DNA of 64,000 nt from Sipunculus nudus (taxonomy: Eukaryota > Annelida > Sipuncula > Golfingiida > Sipunculidae): NCBI GenBank assembly GCA_026874595.1, contig CM049306.1, forward strand, positions 50,106,019-50,170,018, in the 5' to 3' direction. The notes under the pieces were generated by a model, which did no database searches, was not told where the DNA came from, and saw only the letters and a list, made by a program, of their open reading frames with translations. The position numbers and the translations under genes were made by a program. This document shows, in pieces, positions 25,601-36,311 of this stretch (position 1 is the stretch's first letter; every line of letters begins with the position of its first letter).

Positions 25601-28600
25601 TATAAGACGGATGTGGTGTTCCATTTTCCTCTCCAGATGCATTGATTTTCACCGTGATGCTTCCTTGATACTATGAATTGTTATTCGTCTGAACCTGAAG
25701 GTGTTTATTGGTTTTAAAAATAATGGAAACCCTTTCTTGAGCCATTTTTAACATATAATAATTATACAAAAATAGTCACATTTAAGTCAGAATATAAGAA
25801 AGGTCACCGTGCACCCCTCTGGCATTTTATGACATAGCTATTTTTAGATCCCCAAATATGTCCAGTTAATGAATTAACATGTAAACACTGGTTATTTTGG
25901 GATACACTACCTTTTTTTAGCCATTTAAAGATGGCCGCGTCTTTTCGCACGGCACCCGCGGACAGGTGGCCTTGATAAGGAGGTAGGGGTATGTAAATGC
26001 TTATAGCTCGCTTAATATTTGACATATTCACTTGAAATAAACTGCATTGAATCTGCAAATACTAAAGAAATTCCCTGATGAAAATAATTTGCTCAGTGTT
26101 TTATATTATTAATAGTTGATGATTAATCAATTAATTATGATATTAACAAAAATTACTGAAGAAATTTCATAGTTTTTATTCAAAACTTTCGCTGTTGATG
26201 ATTTTACAAGACATTTTGACATTTCTGAAGTTCTAGTTTATGAATATATTAGCCCTTGTCAATCCTGAAAACATTTTAAGCAAAAATAAAATTATGTAGA
26301 CATCAATGAATGATAAAGTGTAATTTTGTTTTTATCACCCTTTTTATACGCGGTGCATGGTGTTCCTCTCTCGATGAACCCCACCGTGACGCTTTCCTAA
26401 TACAATAAATAGTCACTGTGGTGAAACTAAGGGTATAAAGACTAGTAAACCCTTTATCAAGATCATTTTGAATATATAAGTGTATAAGAATGTTAAACTT
26501 TCTCTAAGTATATAAGCACTAACCCTTGTTATGTTAACCCTTCCGAAATGTTGTAAGGGTTTTGTCCTGATGACTTTATACCTTGTAAATCCTTATTGTC
26601 ATATTGTGTCATTCTTTGGCCATCTTCAAAATGGGGTAATGTACATTTTGTAATACTTAATATTGAAGCATCTGTCTTTATTGCTCATTGTCTGTTCGTT
26701 TACTTTTTTTAAGTATCAATTCGTTTAAAGTGTATGTTAATAGCACTGAAAATAACACGCATACCTCTGCCAATAACAAGGAACACCGGTGATGGATCCT
26801 GGTCAAAATTTGATGTGTGGTCCGTGAACCAAAGAACTATATTAAATTTACCTGAGAGTAATGGTTCACGTTTCCCCAACTGGTTGGTTGCATCACAGGT
26901 AAGCTCAGATTACCAGAAAATAAGCGGCTAAAATAAGTCACAACTGTGCATGCGAGTGGGATAAACTTTCTCCATATTCAGAAATTAGCACTTATCTCTT
27001 AATACCTTTGACTGAACAAGGTCTCTTCCCCTCCTAGGACAAATATATTATCCCTTATTTACCGAATTTTCCTTCAAACAAAATCATATTAGGGTGATCA
27101 CGGTTACCGGTTAGTATTCCTGGCGGACATCAAATATATACTGGGCATGTCATGATGAAGAGGGTGAATAACTACTTGTGAACAAACGTCATTCAAGTAA
27201 AATATGGTGATTCTCTAATGATAAATACATTTAATATCATGGAAGACATAGACGATTGTGACACCTCGATTCTGGTACATGGATCGAACTGAGACCTAAT
27301 GCAGCATTAAAGCTGCCAGTATTATAAAGTAGAAGCCTATCATAATATTAGGAAAATTTCAATTCCCGTTAAAAGAATTAACCTAACTGAATGTTTAAGA
27401 GTGTTTAAGAATGTCCTGACCTGTTGGTAACATTTTACTGATTAGTCAAAGATGAATTCCCGGCAGTGATCATGTATATTATTTGATTTAAGTAATTATA
27501 TCAGCATTGAATATTATTTTGAATGTAAAAATTGTAATGATACTTAAGGAGAGGATCTACTCAATAAATATATAAGATTGAGTACTCCCCTGGAGCCATT
27601 GTGTGCATATTTGCGGATGTTTATGCACGGACTGTAAAGAAACATTGGCATTTTTATATCACCTATCTGTTAAATAATATTCAACTACACCATAAACTAG
27701 AAGCGGATTTTCAACAATATCTCCTGACAGTCGAATGGAATGCTTTAAAAATGTCAGGCTTTAACTTCCTGCTTGTATACATAGCCTTGAATGATTGAGC
27801 ATGGAATTTTAGATTGGGAGTTCCAGGACCTCGACCTCTCCCGGAGAAAAAAGGGGTCCATTTTTCATTAACTCGACGAAAAAAATACATGGTCGTTGAA
27901 TTTTTATAATTCCAGAAGTAAGGACTGAAATCTGATTGATTCTTCATAAAAACACGTATTTTGAGGACTTGCATGGGAAGGCAAGTGTAAATGATTCATT
28001 GAGCGAAATGAATTTGTGTCATGCTCACGCTTATTTGTACTTTTAAGAATAAGGATATTTTACCAAATTGTAAGCAAGCCTCATCATAAATAACGAATCA
28101 TTGAAGAATGAAATGCATGGGAGCTAGAGGATGAATCCTCTCGAATTTTCATAGGGGATATTTGTAAAACTTATTTCTTTTGAGAAGGCGCCATAAACAG
28201 GTGAAATCAAATGCCAATTTTATATGTCTACAACACCATTTTACAGAAGCTGAGTTGTACCGAACTAAAATAAAATATATAGGACAAAAATATATACTGT
28301 ACTACACTTGGATGCAGACGTTTAGAGATTGTAAATTTAGTAGTAAGCTGAATGGTATCTGTGCCCTTATACTGTGTCCGGTATAAGGGCACAGGCTTTG
28401 TCCATTTTTGTTCAGAACCCACAGCTTCTCTCTGTTTACTCCGTCAATTTGCGTAATCTTTACAATCCGAAGTCATACGTATATTTTAATATAGATTCTC
28501 CCCAATGAATAACACAGATATGATCCCCTCCCTGAATATGGTACTGTCAATGTGAAATCTCCCTCATTTGCTTTCTCATTGCTGCTAAAACTTGTACTCC

Positions 28601-30973
28601 TATACCACGTCCTTCCATTACTTACGATAGCATTGAAAAGAAATCATAAAAAGTGTTCACACTGATCCATCAATATACATTGAGATTAGAATCCGTGATT
28701 TGTTTACAATTTAAACTATCAAGTACGTTTCCTTGCATGAAAATCTGAAAGAGACATGACAAGGTATTTAAATATAAAAAGGCAATTAATGACTCAATCA
28801 TAATATAATTGTCACAAAAATATGAAAATCAGATCAATAAATACATAAAAAAGAATCAAGCAACACCAAATAATGTTATTAAGCTATATACGCCGTAATT
28901 ATTAATTTTGTATAATAATTGAAACTGTTGCACATGCCTTCCTCTTCTTTCTCTTTTGACATGACTTGAAACCTGTTGATATTGTGGTACAATTAAGACG
29001 CTACTTATACTGTATACGGGTCTAATGCTATGAGCTTCACAGTAAGTAAATTGTTAATACCGGGTCTTCCAGTTTTGTTGACAAATTCATCACAATATTT
29101 CAGATGGATCAGCATAACGGATTGATTTTCGATCTATTAGAAATTTCAAATATTATTATTTGTGATTATTAATGTGTTCATATATTGTTCCAGAGAGGGA
29201 TCTTATTATTAAGCCAATAAACACATTCAGGTTCAGGAAAATAACTATTTATAGTATTAGGGAAGCATCACAATGAAAATCAAGTACATCTAGACAGGAA
29301 CATGGGACAACGCATTCATCTTTTATACAAAGGGTACTATAGAATGGACAATGGGTCATTCACTGCATGCATGTGTATATGGCTAATTATTCATTTTTTT
29401 TTTCAAAAGTATCTATTCAAGTGTCAAGAGCTAATATATTTAAACACTAGTATTTTAAAAATGCCAACATCATCTCAACAAAACTATTGTTGGGGAAAAA
29501 TGAAGAAAAAACTGTTAAATTCAATATTATTTCACGATATTTTATTAATATCATAATTAATTGCTTAATCATCAACTATTAATATAAAACATTGATCAAA
29601 TTATTTTCATCAGGGAATTTCTTCGGTATTTGCAGATACAATGCAGTCTATTTCAAGTGAATATGTCAAATATTAAGCGAGCTATAAGCGTTTACATACC
29701 CCTACCCCCTAATCAAGGCTCCCTGCCCGCGGGTGCCGTGCGTTATGACGCGGTTGTCTTTAAGTGACCGAAAAGGGTAGTGTATCCCAAAATAATCAAT
29801 GTTAACATCTTAATGCATTAATTGGACATACTCTTTCTTTTTGTATAATTATTATATGTTAAAAATGGCTCAAGAAAGGGTTTCCATTATTTTTAAAACC
29901 AATAAACACCTTCAGGTTCAGACAAATAACAATTCATAGTATCAAGGAAGCATCACAGTGAAAATCAATGCATCTGGAGAGGAACTTGGAACACCACATC
30001 CGTCTTATAGACAAGGGATCCATAAAACAGGATAAACAATGGGTCATTCCTTGCAGGTGTATATGGTCAAATATTCATGATTTTATCAATAAAATTTGTA
30101 AGAATGTCAGGAGCTACTGTATTAATGCACTAGAAATTTAGAAATGTAACATCATCTCGAAAATAAACTACTGTTGGGAAAAATGATAGAAAAAGCTGTT
30201 AAATTCAATTTTCTTTTTGGATATTTTATAAGTATAGTGATTAATTGCTTAATCAACAAAAAAAACATAAAACATTCATATGATTACTGTTCTCAGTGAC
30301 TTTTCCCTACAATTTGCATACACAATGCAGTTTATTTGAAGTGAATATACCCTTACCTCCTAATCAAGGCTACCTGCCCGCGTGTGCCGTGCGTAAGGAC
30401 GCGGTTGTCTTTAAGTGACCTAAAAGGGTAGTGTATCCCTGAAAAATCAATGTTAACATCTTAATTCATTAATTGGACATACTTTGGGATCCAAAAATAC
30501 CTATGTCATAAAATCCAAGAGGGGGTGCACGATGACCCCTCATAGCCCATGGACTACTAATGATTATGTCTCTGTGATAAATATAGACGCTCCGATTTTG
30601 TTGAATAAATGATGGTATACGTATCTTGTGCTTACAGGATGAAGTGTGTGAAATGGGACTCCGCAACATGGCGGTCATATCACTCTTCGCAAACGACGCC
30701 AGCAGCTCAAACGCAAAAGTAATGGTGTACAGCAACAATGATGGTGAGATTCAGGAGTCTGCTGTCCCCGCCACGATTGTTAATGGACTGATCCAATACC
30801 TTAACCTCCCCTCAAACAACTTTGGAATGGTCCTGGTGGGAAAAGATGGCGGTGTAAAGGAAAGGTACCCCCGCCCGACGTCACCTCTGTCCGTGTTCGC
30901 CAAAATCGATAGGATGCCAATGCGCAGGCGCGAAGCTAGGGAGCAGCAAGCACGCGGCATGGTGTGCAAGTGA
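22241..30973 (+). CDS. Small secreted DUF4174-domain protein, 3-exon gene (copy 1)
   Basis: Exons 22241-22330, 24313-24444 and 30638-30973 join in phase 0 to 185 residues. Exon 1 is a signal peptide: a short hydrophobic stretch, then a likely cut before CGRGSKGK. Exon 2 carries [17 protein letters not shown] and QRQWNML. Exon 3 carries [29 protein letters not shown] and [14 protein letters not shown]. These blocks are the conserved core of DUF4174, the thioredoxin-like domain known from CCDC80 and the SRPX proteins, where it is extracellular. Here it stands alone, with no sushi or other domain. Cys residues sit just after the signal peptide, near the start of exon 3 (VCEM) and near the C-terminus (MVCK), so a disulphide is plausible. 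The function of single-domain forms is not known to me. Intron 2 is 6.2 kb because a large inverted repeat sits in it. Assignment rests on motif recognition. Confidence 0.88.
22457..22660. repeat. (AT)n / (TATG)n microsatellite, intron 1 of DUF4174 copy 1
   Basis: A pure AT run followed by imperfect GTATATATATGTAT units and a second AT run. Confidence 0.9.
25022..26470 (+). mobile_element. Left arm of a 5.5-kb inverted-repeat element
   Basis: Two tandem units of about 0.75 kb (from 25022 and from 25796), each starting with a GGTCACCGTGCACCCC...GTATGTCCA block, then CACGGCACCCGCGGACAGG and TATAGCTCGCTTAATATTTGACATATTCAC. Both recur as reverse complements at 29190-30553. It lies wholly inside intron 2 of DUF4174 copy 1. 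Confidence 0.8.
26471..29189. other. Spacer between the arms of the inverted repeat
   Basis: 2.7 kb of AT-rich sequence with no transposase-like frame. A perfect 13-bp hairpin, GTGCCCTTATAC with its complement, lies at 28360-28393. Confidence 0.4.
29190..30553 (-). mobile_element. Right arm of the 5.5-kb inverted-repeat element
   Basis: Reverse complement of 25022-26470, also with two tandem units, ending TAGCCCATGG (30543-30552) opposite CATGGGCTA at the left outer end. The right outer end is only ~85 bp from the exon 3 acceptor of DUF4174 copy 1. Confidence 0.8.
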
Positions 30974-31044
30974 AGTTACTGGTGTTTAAAACTGGATGCA
31001 CAAAATCTTCCAGGAGGACTGTCTCGACTTCATCACTTATATAT

Positions 31045-31194
31045 AATAAATGGAACCTCACCTCATCAATGTATTGAGCTTCAGATAATGCGTTCATGTT
31101 AATAAATATACTCTTCACAAACTTCAAAAGATGTTCAGTTTCTTTACATGTGTGTTGAATGCGAATGTGTTTGATGAAAATAAAATAAAATAAA
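31045..31194 (+). terminator. Polyadenylation signals of DUF4174 copy 1
   Basis: AATAAA at 31045-31050, 72 nt after the stop, and three overlapping AATAAA at 31179-31194. Either could end the transcript. Confidence 0.45.
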
Positions 31195-31567
31195 ATACGG
31201 AGACAGGCATGCATGGCATCCCTACTTTGCTGTTAAGCGGGATCAGCCCCTACCTGATTTCTTGTCATTAATTTTTTTCAGTAATGCAGATTTTAATTTG
31301 TAATTTATATCACGGAACATACGTGAAGTTATCTGAACACTTATATTCCGTCCATTCAAGGGGTGCAATCCTTGTTTTTGTAGTATTTATCTTAAAAATC
31401 GGTTTATTTACAAAAATTACCTGTAAGTACCTCAGCCAGGTAGTGCGGCAATAGTTTATAAGCAATCCAACACGATACCTTCCAAACAATTTATATGAGA
31501 CAATTAATTTGATGTCTCTTCTCAATGGTCTGATTTCATATAATGATCTGTCATTCTGACTCATTAA

Positions 31568-33060
31568 CAGGGTTGGAGCCAGGTACATGTGATGGTACAT
31601 AGGTACAGGTAGAGATACTTGTGAAATTGCCAGGTACAGGTACAGGTACTTTAGAAAGTACCTAGGTACAGGTACAGTTACATTTTAAAGATATACGAAC
31701 TAATGATAATTGTATTAAATGCATCTAGATATGCAATTATAGTAGAATGGCCGAATATATCATTAAAAGTATTAAATAATCACTTCCTATGTCATTAGGG
31801 AAAAATTAAGGCCTTGCAAATGTCAAAGGATCGTCTGTAGTTAACTTGATAAATGAACAAAGCTGATAAAGTTTACAAACTTTTTAATACAGAAATATAA
31901 AACTTCCATAAAATGTCTATATTTCAAATCAAGTTTTGAGCTTTTGGAGTTATAGTTTAATTTCAAAATCTTTGGGAGCACCACACTTTAAAGAAAAGAG
32001 GCTTAATAGCTTGAATGAAAGGGTCAATTTTATAGATTAACTTTATGACAATAATACATACAAAATTAGAAGTTACAATACACATGTTCATGGCAGAAAG
32101 TCGCACTGAGGATGTTTTGAGCACCTGCATGTAACTCATTAGCTAGGACCTTTTTTTCTGTAAATGGGTAGTTCTCCTTTTGTTTGGCTTGGGTTTAGAG
32201 CTCAGTAATAAAGTATGTATTTTCTTTACTTCTACATTTATCCTACACCAATGTTCTTTATACATACTAGACCACAAGTATCAACATTAGCATAAAAGCA
32301 GTACTGTCCATATCCTTTGTACCCTTTATATCTGATAATGCCAAAGTGAAATTCCTGTATAGAGGCTGGAGGTAGCTAGGCCAGCATGCTACTGGCCAAA
32401 GTCCAATCAAGTTCAAAGGGTGCAGGGTTGAAAGCTTAGTAATTACCCCTAGCCCTGTCTGGTTTAGGTTTCAGACCTGACAGGGATGACAGCTCAGTAC
32501 CTTATACTTGACCAAACCTGATGTCCATATCCAGTATCTTACCTGTAATTCATACAAATGTGAATTGTGTACCTAGAAACAGGCACAAGTACCTGGACCC
32601 AATCCTGTTCAGTGTACACACTAGCCAACTTCAGACATGGGGCATGTAGGCAATCCCCTGTAGTTATCCTTTGTTGGTTGCTGTATACCTGTGCTGATAA
32701 TGTAATGCTGCAATGAACTTCTTGTTTAGAGGCTGAAGATTGACCAGCTTAATTGCTAGCCAGGTAGCTAGCTACAAAGGCAGCAGGGACGAATTCTTTG
32801 TAATTACCCCTGCCTAAGTTGGCGAACTGCCCTGTTAGGGTGAAAGCTTTGTCCATGCAATTAATTGACCCAAACCTTGTGTCCATTTCTACTACAAGTA
32901 TCAAATTTGTACCTGGAGTACCTTATACCAGGTACAGGTACTTTAGTTCCAGGTAGAGGTACAAGGTACTTCCTACTCATAACAGTCAGGTACAGGTACA
33001 GATACTCTGAATTGTGTACCTAGGTACAGGTACAGGTATAAGTACCTGGACCAAACCCTG
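31568..33060. mobile_element. GGTACAGGTAC-ended repeat element
   Basis: The left end is CAGGGTTGGAGCCAGGTAC (31568). The right end, as reverse complement, is CAGGGTTTGGTCCAGGTAC (33060). Both run into (GGTACA)n. An internal copy of the right end occurs at about 32590-32612, with a duplicated ~300-bp segment (AATTACCCCT..CTG, GAAAGCTT). Non-coding; superfamily not identified. Confidence 0.6.
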
Positions 33061-33432
33061 CTCAAAACACAAACATGTATAAGCATGCTTAAATTATTGC
33101 TACAAATCTATTGGCGCCTCTTTGGAGGCAGGACTATAATAAATGTTATATTCAGCTCATATTCATTGAATATGCTATAGTGTGCAAGCAAGGGAAACAA
33201 ATTGTTCTCAAAGTAACAGGATTTTGGAAGGGTCAAATAAACATGGACAGTGATAAGATATATATATGGCATGTCCTAACTGTATAAAAGGCGTATACCC
33301 AACCTAAAAATTGGGTCATTATAACAGCTATACCTCATTGATATTAAATCACTCTCGGGCAAGCATCTGTATGGATTTCCTCATAACGCAGCCAACCGGT
33401 CTTTTCCCATTATATATATATATATATATTAA

Positions 33433-34870
33433 TTGTATCCGCCAAAACAGAGTTTTGCAGATACTATGTTTTCAGTCGGAGACCGCCGCCGCATAAGTTT
33501 TCGGAGAACTCCTCCGTCACCGCTGGGCGGATTTTTTTTTAAATTCGGGATTATGATCGATTATGGTCACATGTGAACTGCTGCGCCCTTATTTTTTGTT
33601 TGACCTCTGACCTTTCCTCTCTGCCAAGCGTCCATTTGTGTGTCTGATTCCACACACAAACCAACATATCTTGGGAACCGATCAGGCTAAAACTTATGCA
33701 CAAATATAGCCCTTGGATAGCTTTATAACATACACCAAAAATGGTGGCGCCACCTGCAACTATTTTTGCACAGCGTCCATCGGTTCATCTGCCATGGAAT
33801 AAATCACTCATAGCTCTGCATTGGTTTGACTTATCCAACTGAAATTTTGCAGGTTTATAAATCCTAGCTTTCTTGTTTTGTATGACAGGGGGGCCACCTA
33901 CTTTCGCGGTTACATTGCAGACATCCAAGCTCATATCTCGGGAACAGTTTGACCGATTGGGCCAAAATTTTGCATGTGTATAGATCTCACATAGTTCTTT
34001 ATCATACGCAAAACTGGTGGCGCCACCTGCAACCATTTTTTGCACAGCGTCCGTCTGTTTGTCCGCCGTGGGATAAAATCACTCATATCTCGGCAGTGGT
34101 TTGACTTATCCAACTGAAATTTTGCAGGTTTATACATCCTAAACAGCATTCTTGGTTTTATGACAGGTGGCGCCACCTACATTCGCGGTAACACTGCAGA
34201 CATCCAAGTTCATATCTCGGGAACGGTTTGACCGATTGGGCCAAAATTTTGCATGTGTATAGATCTCACATAGTTCTTTATCATACGCAAAACTAGTGGC
34301 GCCACCTGCAACTATTTTTTGCACAGCGTCCGTCTGTTTGTCTGCCGTTGGATAAAATTACTTATATCTCAGTAGTAGTTTGACTTATCTGCCTAAAATT
34401 TTGCATGTTTATACATCCTGGATAGCTTTCTCGATTTTGTGGCAGGTAGCGCCACCTACATTTATGTTTACGCTGCATACATTCAGACATATTTCAGGAA
34501 TGGTTTGATAGATCCCTCTGAAATTTTGCATGTGTATAGATCTCACATAGCTCCTGATCATACAAAGGATTGGTGGCGCCTACTGCCACCATTTTTGCAC
34601 AGCGTCCTTCTGCTTGTCTGTTGTGGGATAAAATCACTCATATACAAGTAGTGGTTTTACTTATCTGCCTAAAATGTTGCATATGTATACAACTTGGACA
34701 GCTTTCTGGATTTTGTTGTAGGTGGCGCAACCTACATACACATTTTGGCTGCAGACATCCATGCTTATATGCAACACGCCTCACTCTGTTTCCCCTTTCC
34801 ACTCAATCCATGCCTCGCTTCACTTGTCCCACTCTGAATTCGTCCGATACATGTAGTCGCTTTTCGACTA
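33433..34870 (+). mobile_element. Satellite-bearing Helentron-like element S2
   Basis: The left end has TTGTATCCGCCAAAACAGAG. Then come GC-rich CGGAGACCGCCGCCGC and GTTTTCGGAGAACTCCTCCG, then an array with GGTGGCGCCACC-like cores near 33742, 33889, 34016, 34167, 34296, 34444, 34573 and 34722, alternating ~148 and ~129 bp. Units contain ATATCTCGG, GGTTTGAC and AAATTTTGCA. The right end carries GTCCGATAC and hairpin TAGTCG/CGACTA (34854-34870). Confidence 0.75.
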
Positions 34871-35228
34871 AAGGTTAAGGTAAAGGTACGGGGTTTATAG
34901 TCTTCTATTACCGCTATAGTCGCAGTCTCAGCCGACTTTTAACATTTTACCTTCCTGGTCTTTCGGGCCTGTTCATTCTTGTTGCTATTCTCGGCTCCCT
35001 GGGGAGCATACAACCAAAGCATCCATTACAGGCGCTAGAAAGTTATTCGTTCTACATTTGCCTGCCACCCATGACCAGTACCCATTCACTCCTGGGTCGA
35101 GAGAGCGAACCCTTGTGGTAAAGATTTTGGCCAGGAGTCTTAGTGAAGAAGGCGATCTAAACGGGACGCGAACCCACAACCCTTTGTTCACAGGTCCCGC
35201 ACCCTAACCATAACGCCACCACGCTCCA
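34871..35228 (-). mobile_element. tRNA-derived SINE
   Basis: The minus strand from 35228 reads GGAGCGTGGTGGCGTTATGG (box-A-like) and GGGTTCGCGTCCCG (box B), then a body shared with 1912-2206, ending CTATAAACCCCGTACCTTTACC near 34878. Its 3' end abuts the terminal hairpin of S2 exactly. Confidence 0.7.
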
Positions 35229-36240
35229 CAAACCACCCGCATTCTAGTTATGAATATGTTTTTTTTTGGGGTTTTTTTTTATAAATATTGTACTTTATCT
35301 TTAACCGAGAGTATAATATGTAATCATTTGAAACAAACAGGCAGTCTGTTTTGAAATATATGTATGTATACATAGTAGATTAATGTTGAGATGTTAATTC
35401 TGAAGCGTGGGTTCACACCTCACCGGCCGGGTGAAAGCAGAAAAATGCGCCACCCTCCCCGTGCCTTGTCCCTCATAGTACGGGCGGACCATGGGCGTGT
35501 GTTCGAAACACACTGGGGCCCAGTGAGTCACTGTCTACTATTTTTAAATGCACGTTTGTGTGTACCCGTTTGGTCTGCCGTTACTAAATCAATTAATTTT
35601 TTAAAACTATTTTGATAGCTGTTTGCAATCCACTAGAAACCCGGCCGGACCCAAACAGATGAATATTCTAGTAGAGACATCAATGATGAAAATTTTAACT
35701 AACTTGCAGAAATGATGTCATTGATAGATCTGACAATCGTCCAATGGGCGTGCTACAACGACCAAGCCGCTCGCGCTGGTCAGTTGTTCACCCCTAAGAG
35801 CGGTTTGCGCTCACATGCATTATTTATTTTATATTATCCTGCTTTAAAGCGTATATTGTTATAACACTTGGTACTATGTTTGTAGCAGGAGCGTCAATAC
35901 ACGGGCAATACGGATTACATATATCCCCCAAACACACACATTTCTTAATTATGAAATATGATCTATGTTCCCCCCCTCCCCTTCCTGCTATTCATGGAAT
36001 AAAGGCTGTATATTTGGGCGAAAATTATTAGACAGACACGCCTGTGAGTCATACCCCCACCCTTGAAGATAAATCGACGTCACTGGGTATAGGTGCAATC
36101 GGGGGTCATTGATCAGGCTAAAAAGATGATTGTAACGGTCCGGACAGATGCTTGTCCCGTAACATATACGCTTGTTTGGGCGTTTAAAGGAAGTATTCAT
36201 GATTTTACCACCCGAAAGGCTTGACTGATTAAGTTATATT
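35229..36240. other. Upstream of DUF4174 copy 2, no gene seen
   Basis: Low-complexity T-rich start, then unique-looking sequence. A GGGTTCACACCTCACC box-B-like motif at 35409 may belong to another tRNA-derived remnant, too weak to call. Confidence 0.3.
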
Positions 36241-36249
36241 ATTCTACAA

Positions 36250-36257
36250 TATATAAA
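36250..36257 (+). promoter_or_regulatory. TATA box of DUF4174 copy 2
   Basis: TATATAAA followed by CGG lies 55 bp before the start codon, at the same relative place as in copy 1. Initiation would be near 36282. Confidence 0.6.
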
Positions 36258-36311
36258 CGGTGTATAGTCTTGCCTGTACCTGTTATTGAAACCACTGACA
36301 CAGGCAGCAAC

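Noticed and set aside
25104-26058. Similar peptide frames (with ...[14 protein letters not shown]) at 25104-25322 and 25804-26058 suggesting a conserved small protein
   Set aside because: They are two units of the same inverted-repeat element; the frames have different ends and lie antisense to the gene.
30751-30969. Minus-strand frames opposite DUF4174 exon 3 (also 39294-39590)
   Set aside because: Antisense shadows of the strongly conserved exon.
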